DNA of 64,000 nt from Primula veris (GCA_963682055.1 OY821740.1:18252814-18316813), one strand, 5' to 3'. Counted from the first letter of the stretch, positions 1-12,082 are shown. Translations and numbers: made by a program. The notes: a model not told the origin generated them from the letters alone.

Positions 1-804
1 AACATAACGCATGTGTATCTTAAACAATAGAAACAAAATGTTTTTTTTACGTATAACGAACGTATGAAAAGTAACAAAATGATATAAAACAATTAAGTTA
101 TTCTTAAATTATAATTATGTATATAACATTTATACATATACATTCATTGGTATAATTATGATAAATTCGGTTCGGTTCCAAAAACTCCCAATCTGCAAAC
201 CCAGCCAAATAAATAGGTTTTTAAAATTCTAAAATAAACTAATTAAACTAAATAGCAATCGTTTTGGTGGGGGGTTTTTAGTCGGTTTTTTTGGTACTTA
301 CAAGTGGATGATCATAAATATAGAAACCTCACCAGCAGTAAAGTGGCATTTTACAGCCTCATATTTGATTGATAATAAAGGAGAGTATCTTCACCAGCGG
401 ATCATACATGTGTGTATTGTGTATCTTTTCTATGGCATTGATTGGTAAGACTACTCAAGTGGCCTAAGTTATTGAGAAAGTACCTTTGTCCAAATTATAT
501 GGCTAACATTATTATTCTCTCTTTTATGCACAGTGACAGTGTGGTAACTATTTCTTTTTACTAAGTTGTACAACTGATGTCAGTCTTGAAAGTTGAATCA
601 TAATTTACCACGTCAAACAAGAAAAAAAAATCACATCAAGCTATGCTGTTTGAACACACATACGTACCCAACTCCAAGCTAGTTACAATTTACTCTTCAC
701 TAGAGTGTTATGTTTTTACTAATAAATTTCACCCTTGCTAATCAACATCCATTTTTTATATTATTATTTCTACTAATTAACAACCATCGATGGATGATGT
801 GCAG
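1..804. other. Intron sequence upstream of the FT-like exons
   Basis: No coding exon is recognisable here. Because exon 3 of the FT-like gene begins at 805, this stretch is most simply intron 2 of that gene, with exons 1 and 2 left of the window. It is AT-rich, with no conserved FT exon 2 block (the VDPD...REYLHW segment). Confidence 0.5.
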
Positions 805-1146
805 GTTAGTGACCGATATTCCAGCAACCACAGGGGCAAACTTTGGTGAGAAACTTTATTTCGTTTCTTACAACTCGTGTTCATTCATTACAAAATATTG
901 ATTTATAAATGTTGGAATGCAGGGCAAGAGGTGGTGTGTTACGAGAGTCCACGACCATCGATGGGAATTCATCGATTTGTTTTTGTATTATTCCAACAAC
1001 TAGGGCGAAATACTGTGTACCCTCCTGCTTGGCGTCAAAATTTCAATACAAGAGACTTTGCTGAGATGTATAATCTTGGCTCGCCTGTCGCTGCTGTCTA
1101 TTTCAACTGCCAGAGAGAGAGTGGCTCCGGAGGCCGCCGCCGATAA
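805..1146 (+). CDS. FT: FT-like florigen (PEBP family), exons 3 and 4 only
   Basis: The product is a phosphatidylethanolamine-binding-protein family member of the FLOWERING LOCUS T clade, a mobile flowering signal that acts with bZIP FD and 14-3-3 proteins in the shoot apex. Exon 3 is 805-845 (41 bp, the same length as in FT) and encodes [13 protein letters not shown]. Exon 4 is 923-1146 and encodes [18 protein letters not shown] and onward to a GSGGRRR end and TAA. The AG/GT borders and the split glycine codon fit. The glutamine of the WRQNFN segment marks FT rather than TFL1, which has aspartate near this site. The external loop reads VYPPAWRQ where most FTs read VYAPGWRQ, and the following motif is MYN. 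Exons 1 and 2 are outside the window, so the tyrosine (FT Tyr85) that separates FT from TFL1 cannot be checked. The coding frame is intact over what is seen. Confidence 0.93.
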
Positions 1147-1466
1147 ATATACAATATATTTATATATGTTCCCCCAAATTAAATGCACCTTCACTTTAGT
1201 TATTTAATGTCTACAAATATACAAGTATTTATATATATGAATACACTTACTGGAATAATGGAATGCATGCACGAGGTGTATCGCATATGTTACGAATTAG
1301 TATAATACCGTTTCTAGCCGGAATAGTTACTATGGAGGCTTGTTCCATAGATCAGACAATTTTTATTTCAATAATACATGGTAGGAGTTTATGCTAAACA
1401 AAAAACAAAACACCAGTTATTGTAATTGTAGCTTGGGTGTTTATGTATCTACTTTCCCTACTCTCT

Positions 1467-1708
1467 ATTCATATGTAATTGGTGATAAACTTATTGAAAT
1501 AAGAAGATTTGCTGAATTCTCTGTGAGTACTAAGCAGAAAAGATGTTTTGTACTTTTCCTTTCTGTTAGTATACTTGTTTTGTAATGGATTCATATGTAA
1601 TTGGTGATAAACTTATTGAAATAAGAAGATTTGCTGAATTCTCTGTGAGTACTAAACAGAAGATGTTTTGTACTTTTCCTTTCTGTTAGTATACTTGTTT
1701 TGTAATGG
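1467..1708. repeat. Tandem duplication, about 121 bp x2
   Basis: Copy 1 is 1467-1588 and copy 2 is 1589-1708, directly adjacent. They differ by a 2-bp deletion and about one base. The repeat lies about 320 bp past the FT-like stop codon, in the 3' flank or 3' UTR. It has no mobile-element ends. Confidence 0.9.
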
Positions 1709-2202
1709 TCATGCTAAGCTACAATTGAAGGGTTGAGAAGCTGAATTAGTCTCTTACTCGTCCGATTTAAGTAATAAAAGATCTCTAGTCAACATTTTAA
1801 GGAAGATTACAAATTGCTTTGATCGCCTTAATAAAATTGAAGGTTACCGACTTATTGTATGTTTACGCTTTGGAGAATACAAGGGTATTAATCTAATCGT
1901 GTTATTCAATTGAATTAGTTAACAGGCATTGAATGGTGGCAACAATACATACATAATAATTCTTGATATAAATATTAGTTGTTAATTACTTCAAAATCGA
2001 GCAAAAAACCACAAAACAAGGATAAATGATTAGACAACTTTATTTAAATTTATAATGCAAAAGTACAACAAATTTGTCCCGGTCTGTGGATAAACAATTT
2101 GTATATACATGTATACAAACGCGTCTCCAAAATTTACAATATACTAAACATACCTTATAGATGAGGCCTTTCTTTATTTCATTTTTCTTGTTATAAGATT
2201 TT
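1709..2202. other. Intergenic, AT-rich
   Basis: Nothing recognisable; unique-looking AT-rich DNA between the FT-like gene and the first LTR. Confidence 0.5.
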
Positions 2203-2729
2203 TTTTGGGTACGTTATAAATAAATACAATAATTTCTACGGAAAAGAAATGGACAAATAAACAGAAAAATGGTTTCCTCAAATATATAAATATCAATTAC
2301 AAGATTTAACATAAAATAATGTAAATGATACCGAAATGGACTAAAGTCCGAGACGAGATAACTGCAAGCAGTTTCTCTTAAACGATATTTGCCCCGCCAC
2401 CTCTGCTTCTGGCTAAATGGGGCACTTCGTTCACAAGGTACAACGTCTATCGCATATGACTCGACGGAAACGGCACCGAGCCACGGTCGGACCGTTGGTG
2501 GTGCGGTACTCTCTCTCTATATGTATGCATGTGTGTTTGTGTGTGAATGTGTGTATGATGACATGTCTTTTCTTTTTATTTTCTTGTCTTAGAAAAGTTA
2601 GATACATGCATGTTTTTTATATAAAAAACAAGTCATAAGTTACATGTCTTCAATAACATAAATGGGGGAAAATAAGTTACAATATTAAATTGCATTCACA
2701 ACTCAAAACCGTTACGGTTTTTTCCAACA
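2203..2729 (-). repeat. 3' LTR of the degenerate copia element (left copy)
   Basis: 527 bp, matching 9459-9985 at all but about a dozen positions. The terminal TG is mutated to TT here. The microsatellite-like TGTGTG stretch and TATA-like TATATAAAAAAC segment are shared by both copies. Confidence 0.88.
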
Positions 2730-3309
2730 ATCCCCCACATGAATGCAATCAAATGACATGCAACATGCATCCTAAATGCAATCGAGAGAACCACGAGAAT
2801 TCACTGCATAAGGACAGATAGCGCGCGCCTTGAACCTGCCATAGTGATGTAAAATCTGATATGCTACTATTGGGTAGCCTTAAAGCCTTGAACCCTTTAG
2901 CGTTTGTGCATACCAGGGTAATACTCACACAGTGTCCTCTCTACACCACTTACTAAGCCCTTTGGTTGTTGTCCATATTTGGCCCTGGACTGCCTTGGCA
3001 AATTCAACCGAGTGCTCTAGTGATTTAGCCCTAGATCATCACATAGTATCGGCCATACACACTCGTTATAGGTGATTTTCAAGTCAAGGGTGTCCTGACT
3101 CACCCCACTCGACCTTTGAGATACTTAATTCATTAAGAGTCTTATGCTCACCCTTAAAATGGTACAGGTCTATCACTCTTTCATCATAGAAATGGGCTGA
3201 GAACTTATGTTCTCGAGTGCTTTGTTCGGTTACCCGCACAATTCAGTTTCCCATTGAATCCGAGACTGAAGTTTCCAGTTCAGGTTGGGTTAACTATGCG
3301 AAGGTTTCC

Positions 3310-4000
3310 AATTTATTGGGCTTCAAACCCCATTTCCCTCGATGATGCTCCAACTCCTCCACGAGTCAAGCATTTTGTATATGGATCCGCATTATTATCC
3401 TAAGACCTTGCAAAGTCTAGGGATACCACAATTTTTGCTAGCAATTCCTCTTACGGATTTGTGTCTCCGACGAATATCTCATGACTTTGTCGGGAGTTTC
3501 CATTATACAAATTATTCTGATCCCGTTTAATAACTGACTGACTGCAGCAGTACACGTTTATTGCGGGAACAGATTTTGGCCACTTGGAATACCTCCCAAG
3601 ACTTCTCAGCGAATCTGCCTCTTCTGTAGCTTAATTCAACGTTATGAATTCTAACTCTACAGTTTCTCCAACTATGCAGGTCTATTTTACAGACCTCCAT
3701 AAGACTGCAACCTCTTTAAGTACAAACATATCCACTAATGGACCTTGTACTGTTAAAGTTCGAGATACACTTGGTATCTAAATACCCTCCAAACATTTTG
3801 GACATCTCGTATAACGCAGTTCATGATTGGCAGTATACCTCATGTATCTGAGAAGCCTCATTGGCAAACCTACTGAGTCTGCTCACTGAGTTGGCTATAA
3901 CTGGTCTAGTGCAGTTCTTGACGCACAAGAGACTACCTATGATAAGTTAGGTGTTTGTTTTAGTCCATATAACGACTTAACAAGTTTTCGCACCTTGGCT
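3310..4000 (-). pseudogene. copia reverse transcriptase / RNase H remnant
   Basis: Read on the minus strand with stops and shifts removed, 3947-3998 gives KLVKSLYGLKQTP, the copia RT SLYGLKQ motif. About 3770-3840 gives NHELRYTRCPKCLEG, and 3320-3380 gives ADPYTKCLTRG, the end of copia RNase H. The order along the minus strand is correct for pol. Many stops remain, so no protein is possible. Confidence 0.75.
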
Positions 4001-4500
4001 TACTTTACACGGAACCACGACCCAATGAGTTGTTCCTAATTCTCTAGATCTCCATTTATAAAACACATGTTCTCATTAACTAATGATGCGTCCTTTTTTA
4101 TAGAGATTAGAGTATAGACATTAAAATTATCAAAATCGTCAGTTTTACTTAAAGTAATTGACTTTATTTCTCACGTGCCTATCAACCTCATTGTTGATGG
4201 CATCTTTCCATATACACATTATATGGATAACATTGATTATTTCAATATCGTCGATTCACCTTCACTCATGAAGGTCAAGGGACAAAGGAAGTTTCATTAC
4301 TTACCCTTTTACCATGCCGATGAACTTCATCTTACTTAAAAGATTCACTTTTCCCATTTTTCCAGCACCGTTTGAGTGTTCACTTGTCTTGGGTAGCGTA
4401 ATGCTTTGAACCCTCAACGTATTGATCACACTCGCCAGGCGTTAGAGTTTTTATGGGAAAGCTTCTCTTTTAGAAAATATGTTTCTCGGACATAGAACTC

Positions 4501-5684
4501 TGTTGAACGTCGTTCTTCGAATCGATTATTTTGATGATAACAATATTTGTAAAACATGATAAAAGCTCGTTTTGCGTACTAATCATTTATCGAGTGTGTT
4601 AAAGGTTCAAAATGATAGTATACGTAATTACGAAGCCAATGGTTCAAGCGGAACCTCAATCGGATTTGAAACGAATTAGTTACGGGGTTTCGAAGTTGTC
4701 GAGAAAACCGAAACATTCCCAGAAACACAAAAACGACTGTTCACAGCTAAAAACGATCGATCATTTAAGTATTGATTTCTTCCAGTGAGCAAAGAACAAA
4801 AACGACCGATCGCCAGCTTTCAACGACCGATCGTTTCAATGTTGAATTCTTCCAGTGAGCCAAGATGAAAAACGACCGATCGTTTTACAGAAACGACCGA
4901 TCGTTTCTGTAATATTTTAAACTCTAGCTTTTAAGCTATTCCTGAAAATTGGGCGAACTGCTGAAAAACAGCATTGAATGAACTCAACAACCAGCAACGG
5001 TCTGATATTAGTTGCTGGACTTTTTCACCCTACAAAAAGCCCCAAAATCTTCAAGGAAGACTCATCCAAGCATTCACAACTTTTAAGCAATTCCTACTAA
5101 GAAATCCTTCAAGCTTATACTACTTATTTCTCACTTGTAATCAAAAATATTCTCGAGTATATTCTCATTGTAATCTTATAAACATCGAGATAATATTTGT
5201 TAGTGAGTGATTCAAAATCAAACTTGTAAAAGAGTATTTTATAAACTCATTAGTGAGCGATTGATCGGGTAGAAGCTTTTCAAGCAAGTGTAGCTTAAAA
5301 GTTCTAGGCTTTTCATTCGGGATACTCATTAAGTGAGGGGGAGCTAAATCGGTTGATTAAGCTCGTTAGTTTGTAACCTTGGTCCAAGATATTAGTGAAA
5401 CACTCGGAAGTGAAACTACCGAGGAGAGGACGTAGGCGCGTTTTGCCGAACCTCTATATATCTTGCGTTATTTCTTTTCCCTTAACTCTTACATTTCGCA
5501 AGCTATTTATATCTTATATTCATTGCTTACATAGATTAACTTAGCACATATTTATTAACAAAATTGTTTTTAGTTATAAAAACCGCTAATTCGCTTAGTT
5601 AATAACACATAGATTTTATTCCGCGAAAAACGTACAAAACCTTATTCACCCCCCCTCTAAGGTTTAGACACCTACGGACCAACA
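4501..5684 (+). mobile_element. Solo LTR of a copia (SIRE-like) family, with AACTC target duplication
   Basis: A 1,184-bp segment begins TGTTGAACG and ends GGACCAACA, flanked by perfect 5-bp repeats AACTC at 4496-4500 and 5685-5689. No internal region or second LTR is present, so it is a solo LTR left by unequal recombination. The end (CACCCCCCCTCTAAGG before the final CAACA) and the GGACGTAGGCGCG / CCGAACC segment are typical of SIRE/Maximus-type copia LTRs; that lineage call is by resemblance. A second member of the family lies at 45387-46545 in the same orientation. Confidence 0.9.
4731..4905 (+). repeat. Palindromic CCGATCG array inside the solo LTR
   Basis: Five or more near-palindromic units of the form AACGACCGATCGTT occur here, separated by TTCTTCCAGTGAGC spacers. 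The same module recurs in the second solo LTR (45616-45798) and in both ends of the Mutator-like element (56930-57075, 59190-59550). Confidence 0.85.
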
Positions 5685-8600
5685 AACTCTATATGCACCT
5701 AAGTCATCTGACTTATGCACTAGAAACCGATCAGCACTATATTTTGTGCTTATCCGATGAACACACAATCTACCGTTTTCGATCCTATCCAAATCCTTCA
5801 AGGAACAAGATTGAGACATTTCTTAGGTAGCACCAAACTTTCATAAACTTATAGTCAGGCACCATGCCTTCTATAATTCTGACTATTTGGTCCAACTTCC
5901 TAAGCGATAGTTTGTTCAACACATAGCTTGCGGAAAGCTCACTTCCCGTACAAATTCAGAGTTTAATCCTGAACTTATCAACATGATATTCATCGTTTAA
6001 GAACTACAATTTTGCTCGAGAGCATAATAAGTCGTTCTTTAACGATTGGTGTCATTCCATCAACACAATTATGTGAACGGTGTCTCATATTCACCGTTTC
6101 AATCACACTGATCATGTATTCATATCCATGTGAATATACCATTTCGGAACTAGTTAGACAATATCTAACACTTCCAAAAATAGTCTATCATTTAATGATT
6201 AACACTTAATCATTGGATTAAAGTTGGTAGATTAACACAACAGAACACCCATGATTAAACATGTTTTCTGACAAGCCATAATCCTCAACAATAGGATTCA
6301 CGTATTCATTCTTACTTGAATGAATATCTCGGCTGATTTATCTTTACTTCTCATCAAGTAGACATATCAGTGTTTAATACATCCATCAATAAATTGAGGA
6401 AATATCTTTTAAAACCCTTCTTGGTTTTGCACTCATCTCAAATGCATCGAACCATTTGGTTATGTACTCCGTTCGAAACTTCGAACTGAAGACTTAGCAA
6501 TACATTGCTTCAAACACAAACTTATATTTGTGTTTCAATTTAAATAATAGATTTAGAAAAATAAAAACATTTATGGTTTTATATTTTCATGACCTAATAT
6601 ATCATGTCAAATAAGTTACTTAGTTGAATAACTCAACATGTCATTATTGACCACAAGAGTATCGACCAAAAATGCTCATTTTGAACAAATAGTCACTCAT
6701 GTGTTGCCATAAACAAGCACACTTATCAAAATTTGATCCTAGTGTTTTGGCTACCGAAAGGCTACTGCCCTTTAGGTTTCAAAACCCGCTAGTCATGATT
6801 CAGATTTGTATGCTTTCACTTGTTAGTGGATTTCCAAACGTTTAAAACGTTTCCACAGACTAACGCCCCCACAGTTCGTGCATTCACTTTGTCCTCACTC
6901 AGAACATGCACATTGTTATAGAGAAATTTAATCGATTTCAATGTGGTAAATGAAACGATATCATTTATTTCAGACGCTTTAAGTCCATACCACTGAACCG
7001 TTAGGTTTTCTCCCACTCGCCCGTAGGCGCTTTTGGGTACGTTTAGATTCTCGATCTACATGATCGACGGGTTAACCCCACATTTGTGGGACCCTCGGGG
7101 TTCTCTCCCAATAATAGTAATATAATATTACTAAATTATTATTCTCAATAATAACAAGCTCAACATATTCACAATATGTTTTACTAACAAATTAATAATA
7201 TGTTATTTCAACAAATTATTAAATGGTTTTCCAACAAATAAATAAGATGTTAATTTCAATAAATTATTAAATGTTCTTTCAGCAAATTAATAAGATATTA
7301 TTTCAACAAATAATAAATTAGCCGATATTTGTTTATTATTAAAATAAAACTCAACGGCTAATTTATAATTTGTTTAATCATCAAATTATTTGCTCTTGGA
7401 TGAAGAAAATTGGTTATTAAATAACCTTTCATCCAAATAAGTAACCGACTCGTCATTGCAATTCGTAGTTAGCTAATAAAGCTCTCCATAAATGTCAACA
7501 ATAACTGTCGTTACCATAATTTATAACTCTCCAAATTAAATTGCGATTAATCACAATTAATAAAAAGTTATAAATACTCGTCATTAATCTCATTAATGAT
7601 TTCCGTTACAAAATTTGTAACCCTCCAAATTAAATTACAATAAATCACAATTAATAAGGACACCAACCATTATATCACCACATTAGTGTTTTTTAATAAT
7701 GGTGATTTCGAATTTGTAACCTCCGTCATTAATATGCACTCATGCAAAATTAATAGGAGTTACACCGACACCCACAATGTTCTGGTCAGTTCCAACACCC
7801 ACTGTGTTCCGGACATTTCCCGCAGGAAACTGTTTGTTATCTCAAATAACAAACACGCACAATCTAATTTCGAAAAATGAAACTAAAACTCCTCGTTCGC
7901 AAACACCAAATTTCTATAACCACGCATGGTTTCAAGAAACTAATTTTGCTAGAGTATTCTAGTTCATTCCCGAAAAATATTATCAAATTCTAAAAGATTT
8001 ATTCAGCCGTAAACACCAGATAAATCTGATTTTACACAGAACAATCTCAGAATTTAACCAGTTCTGTCGTAAGCCCCAAATTCTGAAAATCAGAAAATAT
8101 TTTTACAAGAACTATTTCGAAACCAGTTCTGTCGTAATCCCCAATTTAATGGCTTTTACTAGAACTGTTTCGAATAATCACCAATTCTCCAATTCCATGG
8201 TAGAGATCATTGTCTACACAAATACTCATTGGAAATTGTTAGTCATTTTATTAACATGAAAATAATAAACATATATAAATCCACTAACAATATAATTAAT
8301 CTGATCTCTAACCAAATTATACATCATAAATAAAAATAAATGCTACACTATAATATAATACTCATAATTTATTATTGTAACATTCCAAAACGGTTTCCAA
8401 AACCTACCAATAAAGACAATTAATGGTTTTGAATGGCATAAGGAGTTATAATTTACACACCAGAATCTAAAACCGACATTTTTGGTCCAAACATTCAATT
8501 AGCGTTCAATTAAAATTGCAAATTGACCCTACAACTTTCAAAGAAATTACAAACCAAACTCCCAGAATTCAAAAATGACTTATTTCCGATCATAGGCCTC

Positions 8601-9458
8601 ACCGCTAAATATATTTCTGATCATTACAATCTGCCCTCTACAGTATAACGTGGCACTTTTAATCCAACCATATAATAAGTAATTAATCAGAAAATTTTAA
8701 ATTTACCCAGCAAGTTTCCAAACAATAACAATCTCTAACCCAAAATCTAAAAAAGTGACCCATTTGGTCGAAACATTCAAATATCAATCAATCCAAAAAC
8801 CATTTATTAAAAAGCCTCACCAATTAACAGCCGTTTCCAAACATATAATTGATAAAAATCATAATTACAAGCAACCCAGAATTTAAATAACACATATACG
8901 CTTTTGACTATTATAAAAATGGTCTCTTCGAACTAAATACGTAGAGACCAACTAAAACTTGTAAACCTGACATTCAGAATAAGATAAAAACTGCACCAAA
9001 CAATTGTACACATATTCATTCTTCAACTTAATACCAAGATACACGCAGAAAAAAAAAAATTGTAACCTGAATTAATCCCAGGATATCAACCGTTTCAGAG
9101 TATGTGTCACTATATATAATTAATACACAAACCTTTTAACCAATTATACACAACATGGGTTGATCACAACACCATACAAAAGTTAATTCACATGTAACTA
9201 CAAACATATACAAAATCATGCATGTATACAAATTAAATGTATGGAAAATCCAGAACAAGGATAAACCACAAATAAAATTAAAAACATGATATAACAATCC
9301 GAAACCATTATAGCCGTAAACATCAAATTCCCGAAATCAAAGATTAAGAGAAAATGATTTTACTAAGAACGAATACGGATAAAGAAATAATTTTCTGTAA
9401 ATTCATACACCGAAATTATTGTATTACCGTACCAAACATAAAAAATATCGTTTAAGAT
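5685..9458 (-). other. Internal region of the degenerate copia element
   Basis: Near 5720-5860 the minus strand reads KTVDCVFIG then a stop then AQN, and later FLVHKSD, matching the C-terminal side of copia integrase. On the other side of the solo LTR the minus strand continues EFYVRETYF, as expected for adjacent copia pol sequence. From about 5,900 to 9,458 the DNA is very AT-rich and I recognise no further domains; gag and the integrase core should lie here by position. Confidence 0.55.
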
Positions 9459-9985
9459 TGTTGGGTACGTTATAAATAAACACAATAATTTCTACGGAAA
9501 AGAAATGGACAAATAAACAGAAAAATGGTTTCCTCAAATATATAAATATCAATTACAAGATTTAACATAAAATAATGTAAATGATACCGAAATGGACTAA
9601 AGTCCGAGACGAGATAACTGCAAGCAGTTTCCCTTAAACGATATTTGCCCCGTCACCTCTGCTTCTGGCTAAATGGGGCACTTCGTTCCCAAGGTACAAC
9701 GTCTATCACATATGACTCGACGGAAACGGCACCGAGCCACGGTCGGACCGTTGGTGGTGCGGTACTCTCTCTCTATATGTATGCATGTGTGTTTGTGTGT
9801 GAATGTGTGTATGATGACATTTCTTTTCTTTTTATTTTCTTTTCTTAGAAAAGTTAGATAAATGCATGTTTTTTATATAAAAAACAAGTTATAAGTTACA
9901 TGTCTTCAATAACATAAACGGGAGAAAATAAGTTACAATATTAAATTGCATTCACAACTCAAAACCGTTACGGTTTTTTCCAACA
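9459..9985 (-). repeat. 5' LTR of the degenerate copia element (right copy)
   Basis: 527 bp, starting TGTTGGGTACG with the intact terminal TG and ending CCAACA. It pairs with 2203-2729. Confidence 0.88.
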
Positions 9986-10139
9986 TTTTTTTCCCAACAA
10001 ATTCGTTTATCCAGTACTAGCTAACTCAAAATCATCTCAACGACAAAAAAACTGCATAATCACCACAATAAAAGCATCTAAATGTTTCACGTAAGAGTTC
10101 ATTCATGACACTAGATTGAAACCAAAGCTAATTATTATT

Positions 10140-10273
10140 GGCTCAAACCGACACACAGAACCTGAATTACTCTTACTTAACCAAAAAAGGATACTTGTCC
10201 AATGATATAAGTGTTTACACGGGGTCCGAGCAAGTACCATGCCGGCTGAGGGACTATCCAAACATATCATGCA
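10140..10273 (-). pseudogene. RING-H2 zinc finger fragment
   Basis: On the minus strand a 44-residue segment reads CMICLDS, then TPCKHLYH, WLSKSNS and VCRFE. This is the pattern of plant RING-H2 E3 ubiquitin ligases (C-x2-C, C-x-H-x2-H, WL, C-x2-C). The sixth metal ligand is lost (SGSVC where family members have SCPVC), and no flanking coding sequence extends it convincingly. I read it as a relic gene fragment. Confidence 0.5.
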
Positions 10274-11099
10274 TGCCAGCTTAGTGACGTGAGTTCCTTT
10301 TCTTGATCTTAAAAGAATCCAACTACTCCGTGAAACTCTTGCAAGAATCCTCTTCAGCAATATTTCTTACAAGTTGTCGTCAAGGAATATATATAAAAGC
10401 ATAATATATTGCCAAACATTGCTAGACCCCTCATCATATATTGTGAGTAAAGGCTTATTTGGTGACCTATGACGCGTACAACATCCAGAAGGTTTTCGAA
10501 GTTGGTATGTATATGATAGAGAAATAAAGATATTTATCGTGGACGGTTATTTCTGAGGGTTGATTAACTGGTCGTACGATACCCAGCATGCGGGGTATCC
10601 TCGAAAGCCTGTGTAATGTCTGTGTTAAGTTTGTGGCTAGCTTTGTTGATTTGTGTAGAACTATTTTGATGAATAGAGAAGTTTCATATGTAGAGATAAA
10701 TTGGATTTCAGGAATGTTAAGAGTTATCAGGTTGTCATATTTGACAAGTATAATGATCTCGTGTTTTTTTTTTCTTTTCTCAAGAATAGAAAGAACATAG
10801 TTTATCCGGATCAATTTCATCTTCCAAGTCAGAAAACAAAAGGCCAAAGTTTTAAGATGACCAACAGATTGCACATAAAGCGAAAAACCAAACAAATAAA
10901 AGAAGCTTAAAAGGAACAACCCAGTAATTAGACAAATCAAGCACTTCCAAGTTCCATTCAATAGAGATAAGAACAAGTCTTATCCCCTAGAACGAGTTTC
11001 ATCCAAAAGTGATAAAATAAATAAATAAGTATTGTCACCTTAACATAAGTTTTAACCAAGAGAGCAAGCATTACCACTCTTCTGCAACGACGTTTGGTA

Positions 11100-11640
11100 C
11101 ACCCACCTCAGCGTCCTGTCATTGCTACCACATTCCATTCGGACACCCATACATCATCCACGACCTCAGTATATCATTAAGAACCTTAGACACCAGCCAA
11201 CCTCGACGACCTCAGAACCTAGTCCATCATATGCATTTCGATGACCTTGGACCCCAGTTCATCGTGGGCATCTAGACGCACTCGGACCCCCAGCCCCACC
11301 AATGCACCTAGAGGCGACTTCACGCACACACAATAGCGGCAATTGTGTCGGGCCTTCATAATATTGCATTTTGCCCTTGTCAATATTTACTATACAAAAA
11401 ATTGATGAATGTTCGTATATGAAATAACATGAATAAAAAAAAGGCCGCTATTCTCGAGTTTGTGTTGGGTCTCTTAAACTCTGGAGACGGCTCTGTATGC
11501 ACCTCAACGACATCGGACCCCAGTTCGTCCTAAGCACTTCTATAAAAAACGCAGTCATCGTGGACATCTCGACGACCTCGGATCCTAGTCCCTCCTGAGA
11601 ACCTCGATGACCTCGAACCCATGTACATTCTAGGGATCCC
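11100..11640. repeat. Degenerate GC-richer repeat with CTCGACGACCTCGGACCC motif
   Basis: Variants of TCGACGACCTCGGACCCCAG recur at roughly 40-60 bp spacing in two blocks (11150-11330 and 11490-11640), in DNA otherwise near 30% GC. No open frame runs through it convincingly. It looks like an eroded minisatellite or a piece of a mobile element. Confidence 0.45.
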
Positions 11641-11950
11641 AGACCCTTGTAAAAAAAAGTATGACATATTAAAAACCTTATAAATGGAATCTCGATATAT
11701 GTCAAAACTTTGAGATTAAGATGACAGAATAACCATTTTATAAGGAATTTATCTCTCATTAATCTTCACATTGTAATCCTTTAATAGTTTTTTTTTTAGT
11801 TTGAAATATGAGAGAAAAGGCAGCAACCCCCTTTGTCTAGAATAGAATATGAGACCAATTATGTCACGTTTAAATTATGAGTCTCATTTTATTTTCATTT
11901 AGAACATAAAGAACCATTACGGTTTCAATTGAAACTAAGTGGTCCTGCAT

Positions 11951-11957
11951 ACGTGTC
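11951..11957 (+). promoter_or_regulatory. ABRE-like ACGTGTC element upstream of SIG5
   Basis: ACGTGTC lies about 840 bp upstream of the SIG5 ATG and fits the ABRE consensus ACGTG[GT]C. Arabidopsis SIG5 responds to light, ABA and osmotic stress, so an ABRE is plausible here, but a 7-bp match alone is weak evidence. Confidence 0.3.
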
Positions 11958-12016
11958 ATATTTTCCACCAAAAAACTAAAAATAAAAAATAACAGGCTTC
12001 CCTTCTTCTCCAACCA

Positions 12017-12018
<2 letters not shown>

Positions 12019-12077
<59 letters not shown>
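12019..12077. repeat. Compound microsatellite (CT)n(AT)n
   Basis: About 29 bp of CT repeats run directly into about 30 bp of AT repeats, roughly 720 bp upstream of the SIG5 start, probably promoter or 5' UTR. A possible 5' UTR intron acceptor (TTAATGCAG) is at about 12741, but no cDNA is available to confirm it. Confidence 0.9.

Positions 12078-12082
<5 letters not shown>

Larger units (their letters stand above)
2203..9985 (-). mobile_element. Degenerate Ty1/copia LTR retrotransposon, interrupted by a solo LTR
   Basis: Two direct repeats of exactly 527 bp (2203-2729 and 9459-9985), about 2% divergent, bound the element; LTRs begin TGTTGGGTACG and end CCAACA. Orientation is minus: a purine tract (ATGTGGGGGATTG on the minus strand) abuts the inner edge of the left repeat, and copia RT/RNase H and integrase remnants read on the minus strand. 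Flanks are ATTTT on the left and TTTTT on the right, an approximate 5-bp target duplication. I find no initiator-Met primer-binding site at the right inner edge. Without the 1,184-bp solo LTR at 4501-5684 the element was about 6.6 kb. Its coding part is full of stops, so it is dead. Confidence 0.85.

Noticed and set aside
303..400. GTGGATGATCAT and GAGAGTATCTTCAC, resembling the start (VD..) and end (REYLH) of FT exon 2
   Set aside because: Spacing is about 97 bp instead of 62, the middle has stops, and the end reads CACCAG, without the Trp codon or a GT donor. Chance resemblance or a very decayed copy.
2389..2638. Open frames within the 527-bp LTR, repeated at 9645-9861
   Set aside because: They lie wholly inside the LTR, and their repetition follows from LTR identity, not from coding conservation.
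10467..10976. 169-codon open frame on the minus strand
   Set aside because: No recognisable domain, composition of AT-rich non-coding DNA, and no splice or promoter context.
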